Notes: generated by a model from the sequence alone, not told the origin. DNA of 64,000 nucleotides from a bacterium (GCA_030824555.1 JAVBXK010000036.1:33424-97423); one strand, 5' to 3'. Counted from the stretch's first letter, positions 1-8,522 are shown. Numbers and translations: made by a program.

Positions 1-1
1 C

Positions 2-52
2 TTCTACGAACCCGGGCGCAACGTGTTTGTGCAGTGGCGCACGCCGTTCTGA
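2..52 (+). CDS. TonB-dependent receptor, C-terminal end (partial)
   Basis: The window opens inside a gene. The frame starting at base 2 reads sixteen codons and stops at 50-52. The residues FYEPGRNVFVQWRTPF look like the last outer-membrane strand of a TonB-dependent receptor: these proteins commonly end with a 'PGR' turn, an aromatic-rich strand and a terminal Phe. The solute-binding protein that follows 84 bases downstream on the same strand suits a metal or chelate uptake locus. Only the tail is visible, so the substrate cannot be inferred. Confidence 0.6.
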   Translation, partial: FYEPGRNVFVQWRTPF

Positions 53-136
53 TGCCTTGTGCGGATGCCATGTTCTGCCCCCCGTTCTGACAACCCGTCT
101 GCCCCCCTGTTTACCACCTGACTCAGGAGCCCCGTC

Positions 137-1477
137 ATGCCCCACCTTGCATCACCATCCCGCCGCAAGGCGATTCAGTTCCTGGCAGGGGCTGCGGCAT
201 TCCCCGCCGTGGCCACCACCCTGCCCGTGCGGGCTGCCGCCCGCCAGCCCGTGCAAGTGCTGACCAGCTACCCCGACGAAGTGGTTTCCCGCATGGAAGC
301 TGCTTTCGAAAAGGCCTGGCCCGCCTACCGCATGCAAGTGGTCTGGCGCATGCCGCACGACGCATTGCCCTACCTGAAGGCCCCCAACCAGAGCGGGGTG
401 GACGTGTACTGGAGCGCCTCGCCACGCACCTTTGCCGCCGCCAAAGCCGCAGGTGTGTGGCGCAAGCTGGACATCGACCGCCAGGGCCTGCCCACCCACA
501 TCGGCCAAACCGCCCTGGCCGACCCGGACGGGTACTACACCGCCACCGAAGTGGCGGGTTATGGCTTTGCCGTGAACGCCACCGAACTGGCCAAGCTGCA
601 ACTGACCACACCGCAAGACTGGCGCGACCTGACCGATGCCCGCTACGCCGGGCGCATTGCATTGCCCATTCCCGCCCGCGTGGGGTTTGCACCGCCCATG
701 ATCGAAATCGTGTTGCAAGCCCATGGCTGGGACGCGGGTTGGGCACTGTGGAGCGAACTGGCGGGCAACGCACGGCTGGTTGACCGGGGGGCCACCTTCG
801 TGACCGATGAAGTGGGCACGGGCCGCTGTGCGGTGGGCTTGTCCATCGACTTCTTTGTGGCATCGGCCGTGGCCAACGCTGGCCCTGGCAGTGCCTTGCA
901 GTTTGCCTACCCGCGCCACAACGGTGTCAATCCGGGGCAAATTGCGCTCACCGCGCAATCGGCCAACCGCCAAGGCGGCCGTGCCTTTGCCCAGTTTGTG
1001 CTGTCGCAGGCCGGGCAAAGCATCCTCGGTCACCCCGACCTGAAGAAGCTGCCCGCCCGCCCTTCGGTGTACGCCAGCTTGCCCCCAGGCACCCACAACC
1101 CGTTTGAAGCCGCCAAACATGGCGACTACGACTTTGACGGCGTGCGTGCACAACCCCGGCTGGCCCTGTCAGCCGCCCTGTTCCAGCAAATGCTGATGGA
1201 AGACCACACCCAACGGGTGGCCCTGTGGCAGCGCTTGCACCACATGGAAGCGGTGGGGCACACCAGTCACCCCCGCGCACTGGCCGCCCGCCAGGCCTTG
1301 AGCACCCCACCACTGAGCGAGGCAGAGGCCAACGACCCCGCCTTGCAACGCCTGTTCCGCGAACGGTTGGAAGGCACCGACCGCCAGGCCCTGCTGCCGC
1401 AGGAAACCGTTTGGCGCGCACACAGCCAGGCACAACTGACCCAGGCCGAGGCCGCGTTGCAAGGGTGGGCAGCATGA
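137..1477 (+). CDS. ABC-type periplasmic solute-binding protein (family 1, iron-like)
   Basis: This 446-residue protein begins with SRRKAIQFLAGAAAF, a Tat-like twin-arginine signal, followed by alanine-rich sequence up to about residue 35. The mature part has features of family 1 periplasmic binding proteins of the Fe3+ type: 'VLTSYPDEVVSRMEAAFEK' at the start, a 'GVDVYWSAS' segment and a 'GYGFAVNA' stretch. It would bind a metal, chelate or organic ligand in the periplasm. No ABC permease or ATPase gene follows in the window; instead the next gene is a di-haem oxidoreductase that overlaps it by ATGA, so the two are translationally coupled. The C-terminal third (about 330-446) is longer than in typical iron-binding proteins and is not recognised. 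The ligand is unknown. Confidence 0.7.
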   Translation: MPHLASPSRRKAIQFLAGAAAFPAVATTLPVRAAARQPVQVLTSYPDEVVSRMEAAFEKAWPAYRMQVVWRMPHDALPYLKAPNQSGVDVYWSASPRTFAAAKAAGVWRKLDIDRQGLPTHIGQTALADPDGYYTATEVAGYGFAVNATELAKLQLTTPQDWRDLTDARYAGRIALPIPARVGFAPPMIEIVLQAHGWDAGWALWSELAGNARLVDRGATFVTDEVGTGRCAVGLSIDFFVASAVANAGPGSALQFAYPRHNGVNPGQIALTAQSANRQGGRAFAQFVLSQAGQSILGHPDLKKLPARPSVYASLPPGTHNPFEAAKHGDYDFDGVRAQPRLALSAALFQQMLMEDHTQRVALWQRLHHMEAVGHTSHPRALAARQALSTPPLSEAEANDPALQRLFRERLEGTDRQALLPQETVWRAHSQAQLTQAEAALQGWAA

Positions 1478-2838
1478 CACCCACGCTGTTTGCTCGCCAC
1501 CTGGCAACCCTGCTGATGTTGATGTGCTGGGCGGCATCGGGGCCGCTTTCGGCCCAAACGCCCGAAGGCACCGTCCCCTTGGCCACGCGCGATGCCTACA
1601 GCCAGCCCCTGCCCGGCCTGAGCGACAGCGAACAGGCCGCGTTTGCACGCGGCAGAAGCCTGTTCCGCCAAAGCTGGGTGGTGGCCCCGGCGCGCGACGA
1701 CAAGGTGGACGGGCTGGGCCCGCTGTACAACCGCCTGGCCTGCGCGTCGTGCCACACACGCAACGGTCGCGGCAAAGCCCCCCTGGCACCCGATGAGCGC
1801 ATGCAGTCCATGCTGGTGCGCCTGTCGGTGCCCGGCAAAGATGCCCACGGCGGCCCGCTGCCGCACCCTGTGTATGGCGACCAGCTGAATGAAGAAGGCA
1901 TACCCGGCGTGCCCGGCGAGGGGCGCGCCGGGCTGCGCTGGCAATCGCACACCGTGCGGCTCAACGGCGGCGAACGGGTGACGCTGCGCAAACCCGTGGT
2001 GCACATCAGCGAATGGGGCTACGGCCCGCCCGGCCCGCATTTGCTGACCTCCGCCCGCGTGGGGCAACCCGTGTACGGGCTGGGCCTGCTGCAGGCCGTG
2101 CCCGTGGCCAGCGTGGCGGCTCATGCCAGCAAACCTCAACCCGATGGCGTGAAGGGTCAACTCAACCAGGTGTGGGATGCCAGCCAACAACGCACACTGC
2201 CAGGCCGCTTCGGGTGGAAGGCCAACCAACCCAACCTGCGCCAGCAAAACGCCGGTGCCAGCCTGGGCGACCTGGGGCTGACCAGCACCCTCTTTGCCCA
2301 GCCCAACTGCACACCCCGCCAGCACACCTGCCTGAGCACCCCATCAGGTGGCGAACCCGAACTGAGCGACGGCCAGCTCAACGACCTGACCACCTACCTC
2401 TCGCTGCTGGCCGTCCCGGCCCAGCGCGAGCCCGATGCGCCCCAGGTGCGCCAGGGCCAGGCCCTGTTCAACCGCATCGGCTGCGCCGCCTGCCACGTGC
2501 CGCAATGGCAAACCGGGTCGGCCAACTTCGCCGCGCTGGTCAACCGAACCATTGCCCCCTACACCGACCTGCTGCTGCACGACATGGGCGCGGGGCTGGC
2601 CGATGGCCGACCCGACTTTGCTGCTTCGGGCCGCCAGTGGCGCACCCCGGCGCTGTGGGGCATCGGCCTGTCAGACGACATCGGCGAACACAGTGGCTTT
2701 TTGCACGATGGCCGCGCCCGCAGTTTGCAAGAAGCCGTGCTGTGGCATGGCGGTGAGGCACGGCATGCCCGGCAACGCTACGCCGCACTGCCCCAGGGCG
2801 AGCGTGATGCGTTACTGGCATTCCTGCGTTCGCTCTGA
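1474..2838 (+). CDS. Di-haem oxidoreductase family protein (DUF1111, thiol oxidoreductase-like)
   Basis: The start is the ATG at 1474, overlapping the previous stop as ATGA and giving 454 residues with a signal peptide cleaved near 'SGPLSAQ'. Two c-type haem motifs are visible, CASCH (Cys90) and CAACH (Cys337), each in its own lobe. Further marks of the DUF1111 di-haem oxidoreductase family are 'GRSLFRQSW' before the first haem, 'WGYGPPGPH' in the middle and 'FLHDGRARSLQEAVLWHGG' near the C-terminus. The protein should be periplasmic and perform electron transfer or peroxidase-like chemistry. Family members often sit beside iron-regulated uptake genes, which matches the TonB receptor and binding protein upstream. 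An in-frame opening reaches back to 1225, but that stretch lies inside the preceding gene and was not used. Confidence 0.85.
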   Translation: MTPTLFARHLATLLMLMCWAASGPLSAQTPEGTVPLATRDAYSQPLPGLSDSEQAAFARGRSLFRQSWVVAPARDDKVDGLGPLYNRLACASCHTRNGRGKAPLAPDERMQSMLVRLSVPGKDAHGGPLPHPVYGDQLNEEGIPGVPGEGRAGLRWQSHTVRLNGGERVTLRKPVVHISEWGYGPPGPHLLTSARVGQPVYGLGLLQAVPVASVAAHASKPQPDGVKGQLNQVWDASQQRTLPGRFGWKANQPNLRQQNAGASLGDLGLTSTLFAQPNCTPRQHTCLSTPSGGEPELSDGQLNDLTTYLSLLAVPAQREPDAPQVRQGQALFNRIGCAACHVPQWQTGSANFAALVNRTIAPYTDLLLHDMGAGLADGRPDFAASGRQWRTPALWGIGLSDDIGEHSGFLHDGRARSLQEAVLWHGGEARHARQRYAALPQGERDALLAFLRSL

Positions 2839-2893
2839 TCGCACCCACCCCGCACATCCGCTTTGACACACAGCCCTCTTTGAAGCACGCCCC

Positions 2894-3793
2894 ATGACCA
2901 CCCCCCAGACAGCCACCCTGACCGACACCGAACTGCTGGCCCTGCTGGCCAGCGACGTGCCTTTTGGCGACCTGACCACCGCCGCCCTCGGCCTGACCAC
3001 ACAGCCTGGGCAAATTGAGTTTTTGGCGCGTGCACCCATGACGCTGGCCGCCAGCGAAGAAGCGGCGCGGCTGTTCGAGCTGGTGGGCGCACAGGTGAGC
3101 CAGTGCCTGCCCACCGGCAGCCAGGTTGCCGGCGGCGCACGCCTGCTGAGCGCCACCGGCAACGCGGCCAGCCTGCACCGCGCCTGGAAAGTGGCACAAA
3201 CGCTGACCGAATACGCCAGCGGCATTGCCACCGTCGCCAGCGCCATCACTGGTGCGCTGCAACGGGCCGGGCTGGACACGCCGGTGGCGTGCACGCGCAA
3301 GTGCTTTCCGGGCACCAAGGCCATTGCCGTCAAAGCCGCACTGGCCGGGGGCGCGGTGATGCACCGTCTGGGCCTGTCGGAAACCCTGCTGGTGTTTGCC
3401 GAGCACCGCGCCTTCTTTGCACCTGACGAGCTGCCGCAAGCCATGATCAGGCTGAAACGCGCCAACCCCGAGAAAAAGCTGGTGGCCGAGGTGGAATCAG
3501 TCGATCAAGCGCGGACCCTGGCGCTGATGGGCGTGGACGTGTTGCAGCTTGAAAAATTCACCCCTGAAGCCGTGGCCGAGTGCCGCCACACCCTGGCCGC
3601 CAGCGGCTGGGGCCACGTGTGCCTGGCCGCAGCAGGCGGCGTGAACGCCCGCAACGCCGTGGCCTACGCCCAGGCCGGGGCCGACGTACTGGTGACTTCG
3701 GCCCCGTTTTTTGCGCCACCTGCCGATGTGAAGGTGCTGCTGGGGCCCGTGGCAAGCCCGGACATTCCATCTATTCTTTCTATTTTTCAATAG
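2894..3793 (+). CDS. modD: ModD, NadC-like phosphoribosyltransferase-fold protein
   Basis: This 299-residue protein matches the ModD branch of the nicotinate-nucleotide pyrophosphorylase (NadC/QPRTase) fold. It has the N-terminal 'DVPFGDLTT' motif, the 'TRKCFPGTKAIAVKAALAGG' central segment, 'ANPEKKLVAEVES' and the C-terminal barrel motifs 'GVDVLQLEKFTPEAV' and 'AAAGGVNARNAVAYAQAGADVLVTSAPF'. ModD is named for its association with molybdate transport, but its reaction is not established. It differs from true NadC in having the short DVP-G-DLTT start. It lies 55 bases after the di-haem oxidoreductase on the same strand, so it is probably in that operon. No modABC genes are present in the window. 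Its last codons run into an AT-rich repeat. Confidence 0.8.
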   Translation: MTTPQTATLTDTELLALLASDVPFGDLTTAALGLTTQPGQIEFLARAPMTLAASEEAARLFELVGAQVSQCLPTGSQVAGGARLLSATGNAASLHRAWKVAQTLTEYASGIATVASAITGALQRAGLDTPVACTRKCFPGTKAIAVKAALAGGAVMHRLGLSETLLVFAEHRAFFAPDELPQAMIRLKRANPEKKLVAEVESVDQARTLALMGVDVLQLEKFTPEAVAECRHTLAASGWGHVCLAAAGGVNARNAVAYAQAGADVLVTSAPFFAPPADVKVLLGPVASPDIPSILSIFQ

Positions 3794-3835
3794 CAACAAA
3801 GCGCCATTCAAAAAGCGACAAGGCGCATAAATGAC
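3764..3835 (+). repeat. AT-rich interspersed repeat, divergent copy
   Basis: The AT-rich stretch at the end of modD and just after it contains 'TTTTTCAATAGCAACAAAGCGCC' broken into 'TTTTTCAATAGC' and 'AAAGCGCC', similar to the copy near 29600 ('ATTTTCAATAGCTTCAAAG'). It probably belongs to the interspersed family seen elsewhere in the window and may have replaced the original 3' end of modD. This is the weakest copy. The rest of the intergenic stretch up to 3998 shows no gene. Confidence 0.35.
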
Positions 3836-3998
3836 TGCAAATTCAGCCAAACAATTGATAGCACCCATTTCGGTGGATGTGGCCACAGCGGGCCAAAGCC
3901 CACCACCGCCCAGCCTGGCGAGAACACGCCGGGCCGCCGCCCGAGTTTTCTCATCCCACCACGGGGGCTTGGCGCAAAGCGACAGGTCTGGGGCGCGC

Positions 3999-5366
3999 TC
4001 AGCCCTGCGCGCGCAACTCGTCCAGCTGGCGGCGCAGGCGGGCGGCGGCGTTCAGCGCCCCTTCCAGGTAGCCAGCGCCGCGGGTGGCGGTTTCGCTGCC
4101 GCCCAGCAGCAGGCGACCGGCCCACTGCGGCTCGGTCAGGCTGGTCGGACCTGACGGTGGGTGCGCCGGGGCCTGGCCGTCTTCGGCCCGGTCGGCGGGG
4201 CTGCACGTGAGGGGCTCGTCGGCCCAGTCTTGCAGGTGCAGCTCACCGTCGCTGGCCTCGGGGCCAAACAGCATGCACAACTGGCTGTCGATCAGCAGCG
4301 GCTGGCTGGTGCGCATCTGCTGGCGCGGTACCACGCCCGGTGCCAGGAAGCCTGCCAGCGCCGCGCCGGTGGCCGGTGCTTTGCCTGGGTGCTGGCCAGT
4401 GTGTGGGTCTGCATGCTGGCCAGTGCCTTGGCCTTGATCGGCCTCGGGCAAGCCCACGTCGAACACCTCGGCCAGCATGGCCTGCGGGTGCGTGACCCAG
4501 GCGTTGCCGGTGTGGCCCTGGCTGCGCCAGAAAGGTTGTGCATAGGCCACGGCGGCCTTGGCGGCGGTGACCATCCAGGTGGGTGTGCCGCTCAGGGCCT
4601 GTTGCACGGCATCGGGCAGCGCGGGTTCGAACTGAACGGTCGCATCCACCACGCGTGGGGGCAGCGCCAGCACCACATGGCGCGCCCGTATGCGCAGCGG
4701 GGGAATGGCAGAGTCTGTCAGGGGTGCGGACTTCGGCTCGCCCTGCTGTGCGGGGTGTGGCTCAGCCTGCGGTGCACGCAGGTGCAGCACCACATGGTCG
4801 CCACCGTCTTCCAACTGCTCCAGCACCGCGCCCAGGTGCAAGCGCGAAACCGGCAGAGCCGACGCAAACGCCTGCACCAAACCCACCATGCCCCCGGTCA
4901 GGCGGCGCGCCCCGCCGTGCACGCCACCAGGGCGGGCGGGTGCGCCTTCTGCGGGGCGGCCGGCAGCATCGATGGCCACCGTGCGCGGTGGGCTGCTCGG
5001 GTCGTCCAGCCACAGCACACGGCCATCGTCGGCTTGCGCCACCGAGTCCAGGCCCAGGTCTTCCACCAACCGGGTGACCGATGGCTGGGTGTTGGGCCAG
5101 TACCAGCTGGGCCCCAAGTCCAGCGCCAGGCCCTGGGCGCTGGTGTGTGTCAGCACCCGGCCACCCAGGCGGTCGCGGGCCTCGAACAGGCCCCAGTTCA
5201 ACCGCCGCGCCTGCAGGCTGTGGGCCAGGGCCAGGCCACACAGGCCACCGCCCACGATGGCCACGTCCAGCACGGGCGGGAGGTCTGTGCCGCCATGGGC
5301 ACGGGGGCCTGCGCCAATGGGCGTGACGGCATCCCTGGCAGGGGTGGGTTTGTGCGAAGCGGTCAT
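3999..5366 (-). CDS. FAD-dependent amine oxidase family protein
   Basis: The 455-residue product has a Rossmann dinucleotide fold near residue 32 ('DVAIVGGGLCGLALAHSL') and the second flavin motif 'FEARDRLGGRVLTH', both diagnostic of the flavin monoamine oxidase/protoporphyrinogen oxidase superfamily. The C-terminal FAD-binding segment 'GRLLLGGSETATRGAGYLEGAL' is present. A Tyr/Trp pair in 'LGPSWYWPNTQ' could line the active site. A proline/glutamine-rich insertion around residues 300-330 is not typical. The reaction is probably oxidation of an amine, but the substrate is not shown. It is transcribed in the same direction as the AAA ATPase, 48 bases apart, so an operon is possible. The region 3836-3998 beyond its 3' end holds no recognised gene. 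Confidence 0.8.
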   Translation of the reverse strand: MTASHKPTPARDAVTPIGAGPRAHGGTDLPPVLDVAIVGGGLCGLALAHSLQARRLNWGLFEARDRLGGRVLTHTSAQGLALDLGPSWYWPNTQPSVTRLVEDLGLDSVAQADDGRVLWLDDPSSPPRTVAIDAAGRPAEGAPARPGGVHGGARRLTGGMVGLVQAFASALPVSRLHLGAVLEQLEDGGDHVVLHLRAPQAEPHPAQQGEPKSAPLTDSAIPPLRIRARHVVLALPPRVVDATVQFEPALPDAVQQALSGTPTWMVTAAKAAVAYAQPFWRSQGHTGNAWVTHPQAMLAEVFDVGLPEADQGQGTGQHADPHTGQHPGKAPATGAALAGFLAPGVVPRQQMRTSQPLLIDSQLCMLFGPEASDGELHLQDWADEPLTCSPADRAEDGQAPAHPPSGPTSLTEPQWAGRLLLGGSETATRGAGYLEGALNAAARLRRQLDELRAQG

Positions 5367-5414
5367 CTCAAGTCCTTTCGATCAGCCGGAGAAACGAGGC
5401 ATTGAAGCGAGGCC

Positions 5415-7130
5415 TCAGACGGGGGCGTTGCCGCCCTCGGGCAGGGGGTCGAGTGCGCGAAACATGGCGCAGCGGGCAAACACATCCAACGTGGGCGGCA
5501 GTTGCCGGTGGTGGCAGTACTTGGCCACCAGCTTGGCCAGGCCTTTGATGTCGCGCCCGCTGGCCTGCGGGTAGATGCGCGCCAGCGTGGCGATGGTGGG
5601 CGCTTCCAGCGCCAGCCCGAATTGCTCGGCCATCACTTGCCAGATGCGCTCGCGTGCCGGGCCGTCGGGCGCGTGGTAGCGGATGAGCGCGATGCAGCGC
5701 GACACAATGGCTTCGTCGATGTCGTCAATGCGGTTGGTGGTGAGGAACAGCAGGCCGTCAAAGTACTCCAGCACGCGCAGAAACACGCCCACCACGGCGT
5801 TAGCCGCGATGTCGTCGCTGCGCTGGCGGATGTACACGTCGGCCTCGTCGATCAGCATCACCGCGCCCCAGCGCTGGGCGCGGGTCAGCGCCTCTTTCAG
5901 CGCGGCCTCCAGCGCGCTGACGCTCAGGCCCAGCTGGCCCGAGTGCACGCGGTACAGGGGGCGCTGCACCACCTCGGCGTACACCTCGGCGGTCAGCGTT
6001 TTGCCCACGCCGGGTGGCCCGGCACACAGCACCGTGGTGCCGCCACCTTTGCCCGCAATCACATCGTCTTGCAGGGCGTCCATCTCGGCGGTGAGGATGT
6101 CGATCAGGTCGGTCTGTTCGGGCGGCAGCACCAGCTTGCTTTTGAGCTGCGGCTGGTACACGTAGGCCTGCAAGTCGTCCACATGCACCCACAGGTGGCG
6201 GTGCAGCGCCAGGTGAAACACAAACAAATAGGCCTGCACCGGCAGCCGGGTGAACAGCTCGGGCGGCAGCGCGGCGGCCAGGGCTTTGACCTCTTCCTCG
6301 CAATCGTGCTCGTTGCCTTTGGACGCGCGGCGCAGGTAGGGGGCCAGGATGTCGCCCGGCAGCTCCAGGCCCGCCACGCGGGGCGGCAGGATGCCTTCGT
6401 CGTTCACCAGCCGGGCGGACACCCCGCTGGCATCGAGCACCACCTGGTCTTTGCGCGTCCAGTCGGTGTCGCGGTGGGTGGCGCTGGGGTCTTCGGCCAG
6501 GTAGCCCAGCCCCGCACCGGCAAACTGCGCGCCGTAGCGGCCACGCCAGTCAAAGTAGCGTTCGGCGGCAGCGTCGTAGGCAGCCAGCAGCTCGGGCGTT
6601 TCTTTCAAAAACCCCTTGGCGGCCAGGATGTCGGCCACCGAACGACCGGGCATGTCGGCCTCGGTGATGCGCAGCGATTGCGAGGCCACCACCGCGCGGG
6701 CGTGCGCCTTCAGCTCGACCACCACCTTGCCCATTTCTTCGGACGAGCCGGGCACAAAGTCCACCCGCGTGGGCACCCAGGCCAGCGGCTTGCCGGTGAC
6801 GTTGGCCGTGAACAGCCAGCCGCGCTGACCGTCTTGCGCCAGGTAACGCACCAGCGCGGGCAGCACCGTTTCCAGCGCATCACCGGCTGCAAAACGCGGC
6901 CCCGGTTGGCGGGCGTTGCCTGCCAGCGCACGCAGCTGGGCGGCGCGGCCCGTGCCAGCAGGCCCCGCCGCGTCGTGCAGCGAAGCCAGACAGTCCAGCG
7001 CCTCGACCGGCAAGGTGCCGGAGCGCAGTTCAACGCAATGCCCGAAGCGCAAGTGCTCTTGCAAATGCGCCAGGTCAGGGAAGCGCTGCACCAGCGCCAG
7101 GACGTGCGGGCGGTCGAGTTGGAGTTTCAT
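5415..7130 (-). CDS. AAA+ ATPase with large uncharacterised N-terminal region
   Basis: This is a 571-residue protein if it starts at the ATG at 7130 (MKLQLDRP); an in-frame ATG at 7166 would add twelve less conserved-looking residues. The AAA+ core lies in the C-terminal third: Walker A 'GPPGVGKT' near residue 370, Walker B 'AVMLIDEADVYI' near 423, a 'LTTNRIDDIDEA' sensor-1 region and 'SRCIALIRYHAPD' as arginine-finger/lid sequence. The first 350 residues have no motif I recognise and are alpha/beta in character, without membrane segments. Family members of this build are usually annotated only as ATP-binding protein; remodelling of a partner is inferred from the AAA+ fold. No obvious substrate protein is encoded next to it. 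Confidence 0.75.
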   Translation of the reverse strand: MKLQLDRPHVLALVQRFPDLAHLQEHLRFGHCVELRSGTLPVEALDCLASLHDAAGPAGTGRAAQLRALAGNARQPGPRFAAGDALETVLPALVRYLAQDGQRGWLFTANVTGKPLAWVPTRVDFVPGSSEEMGKVVVELKAHARAVVASQSLRITEADMPGRSVADILAAKGFLKETPELLAAYDAAAERYFDWRGRYGAQFAGAGLGYLAEDPSATHRDTDWTRKDQVVLDASGVSARLVNDEGILPPRVAGLELPGDILAPYLRRASKGNEHDCEEEVKALAAALPPELFTRLPVQAYLFVFHLALHRHLWVHVDDLQAYVYQPQLKSKLVLPPEQTDLIDILTAEMDALQDDVIAGKGGGTTVLCAGPPGVGKTLTAEVYAEVVQRPLYRVHSGQLGLSVSALEAALKEALTRAQRWGAVMLIDEADVYIRQRSDDIAANAVVGVFLRVLEYFDGLLFLTTNRIDDIDEAIVSRCIALIRYHAPDGPARERIWQVMAEQFGLALEAPTIATLARIYPQASGRDIKGLAKLVAKYCHHRQLPPTLDVFARCAMFRALDPLPEGGNAPV

Positions 7131-7603
7131 GCAGGCGGCGACGCAAACGCCGTGCCTGCCATTCAAGCCGCCCGCAAGCGTGCTTCAAAGGGATGGGCGC
7201 AACCAATCACACACAAACGCGACGAACGCCACAGGCCGCTGTCAGGTTTGATACGGCAGCGCGGGGCTGATGGTCGGGGCGTGCGCGGTGTGCAGGGGAG
7301 AAGCGAGGGAGGGAGAGGACGGACGGCTGGCGAGAAAATATGAACAAAAAATACCTCCACTGTTTTACTGATATAGGTTTTACGCTATATATTTTAATTT
7401 ATAGCAAGCAATCCATATGGATATTGCGGTGAAGGCAAATTTCTTTTGAACTTTGCGGATTGCAACGGGTACAGGCGTGGGAGGCCTTGCGCAAGGACAT
7501 TGGGCTGACCTGGGTTTGGGGCAAAAGAGACAGGCCCAGGGGGAAATCGACTGCGGTGTTTGGCGGCCAAGAGCGGTCAACCATCAAACGGGTATACGAC
7601 ATG
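7131..7603. other. Intergenic region with AT-rich repeat and decayed integron end
   Basis: No credible gene was found in these 470 bases. The right part of the AAA ATPase leader is G+C-rich. From about 7370 the sequence becomes AT-rich and contains a copy of the interspersed repeat. A perfect 12-base palindrome CCTTGCGCAAGG lies at 7484-7495. The stretch 7450-7600 shows open frames on both strands with no similarity I recognise; it may be the remains of an integron cassette or attC site. Confidence 0.5.
7376..7450 (+). repeat. AT-rich interspersed repeat with small hairpin
   Basis: Contains GCTATA-N10-TATAGC followed by 'GCAAGCAAT', 'ATATGGATATTGCGGTGAAGGC' (shown here as two parts, 'ATATGGATATTGCGG' and 'TGAAGGC') and 'TTTCTTTTGAA'. 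This is a degraded relative of the copy at 53136-53230, which shares the central 'GCTATATATTTTA' and the 'ATAGCAA-CAAT' arm. Confidence 0.6.
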
Positions 7604-7609
7604 TTAGGC
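7603..7609 (-). other. attC-like R'' core (GCCTAAC) at cassette 3' end
   Basis: On the minus strand the DUF2971 gene ends in GCCTAAC, whose TAA is the stop codon. GCCTAAC fits the integron attC R'' consensus RYYYAAC, and overlap with the stop codon is usual for cassette genes. The complementary R' core (GTTRRRY) was not found within about 200 bases beyond it, so any attC here would be truncated. Confidence 0.45.
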
Positions 7610-8509
7610 CTCTGTGAATTCAAGCGCGTACACATCATTCCTGCGTTTCGCCTGCAGAAGCTTTGCGTCGGGGAAGCCAGCCTTCAGGAGAGTGGTCAAC
7701 CGTCGTTTGGTGTCGGAATCCATCTGGCATCCAAAGTACACGGCCTTCAATTCTGCCGGGTTGATCGGGTTGAGATCGTGGTCTTTGGTGTCTGAGAACG
7801 GGTACCAGACACGCCACTCCTGCTCATAGGCCCAGTGGTCACTCTTGAAGTACGCGTACCGGCGATAGAGTGACTGAAAGTCAATGCGCTTGAGCGAGAG
7901 TAGATCGTCAATGAACTCTTGCTCCGAAAAGAATGAGGGCGGTGACGGTACGTACTCGACAGGCTCAGCGACAGAAAGCGGGTTGTCGGATTCCGGGAGC
8001 GACCAGAACTCAAAGACTGCGCCAGTGTGGTTCTGTGCGTAGTGTGCCCACATGAGCAGGTTGTCGTAGACCTCGCTGACGCAGAACACCCTGACGCCAG
8101 GCAAGAGCTTTGACCACCAGTGCTCTTGATATTGCCGTTGGGTTTCGCGAATCGTGTGGACAAGCCGGTGCATTGGCGCTGCTCCGCGAGCAGTCTTCAG
8201 TACCGCTGGAATACCTTGCGTGGGGTAGTGTTCCCGGACCATCAGAACGAGCTTTCCCCAGACGTCTTGTGGATCTACGTCTGGTGGCAGTAGCGATCGG
8301 GCCAACTCCTCAAGTCGGGCCAAGACCTTGCTGGGCATGGAGTCGATGTCAAAGGAGAAGTGAAGCCCAGATTGAACGTCGAAGGGATCGTTGAATGTCA
8401 ACGGTGATGAGTATCGGACGGTGCGAGATTCGGCCACGACGCACGCGGTTGCTGGCGACATGTACTTGTAGAACGGTCGCCTACCGGGACTTCGGCGGTC
8501 GGTGGTCAT
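7604..8509 (-). CDS. DUF2971 family protein, probable integron cassette gene
   Basis: A 301-residue soluble protein with DUF2971 hallmarks: 'FYKYMSPATACVVAESRTVRYSSPLTFNDPFD' (here split as FYKYMSP and SPLTFNDPFD) near the N-terminus, 'VFCVSEVYDNLLMWAHYA' followed by 'HTGAVFEF' in the middle and 'YFKSDHWAYEQEWR' after it. DUF2971 proteins have no proven activity; some occur in defence or cassette contexts. The base composition looks less G+C-rich than the flanking genes, which suggests transfer. It is oriented away from the IntI remnant, its ATG lies six bases after a GTTGGGC core, and its stop codon lies in a GCCTAAC core, as expected for an integron cassette. No partner gene is attached. 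Confidence 0.8.
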   Translation of the reverse strand: MTTDRRSPGRRPFYKYMSPATACVVAESRTVRYSSPLTFNDPFDVQSGLHFSFDIDSMPSKVLARLEELARSLLPPDVDPQDVWGKLVLMVREHYPTQGIPAVLKTARGAAPMHRLVHTIRETQRQYQEHWWSKLLPGVRVFCVSEVYDNLLMWAHYAQNHTGAVFEFWSLPESDNPLSVAEPVEYVPSPPSFFSEQEFIDDLLSLKRIDFQSLYRRYAYFKSDHWAYEQEWRVWYPFSDTKDHDLNPINPAELKAVYFGCQMDSDTKRRLTTLLKAGFPDAKLLQAKRRNDVYALEFTEA

Positions 8510-8515
8510 TCAGAG

Positions 8516-8522
8516 GCCCAAC
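8516..8522 (-). other. attI/cassette junction-like core (GTTGGGC)
   Basis: Read on the minus strand, GTTGGGC lies six bases before the DUF2971 start codon. It matches the GTTRRRY recombination core and is complementary, apart from one G:T-type mismatch, to GCCTAAC at the 3' end of the same gene. It is about 145 bases from the start of the IntI homology on the other strand, a normal attI position. Confidence 0.5.

Noticed and set aside
1225..1473. N-terminal extension of the di-haem oxidoreductase
   Set aside because: It lies inside the solute-binding protein gene in another frame. The ATG at 1474 gives a proper signal peptide and an ATGA overlap.
3836..3998. A short gene after modD
   Set aside because: The frames here lack a good start signal and run into the antisense of the amine oxidase gene.
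7440..7603. A complete attC site after the DUF2971 gene
   Set aside because: The R'' core is present, but no GTTRRRY partner or extended imperfect hairpin was found within about 200 bases, so only a core-like motif is reported.
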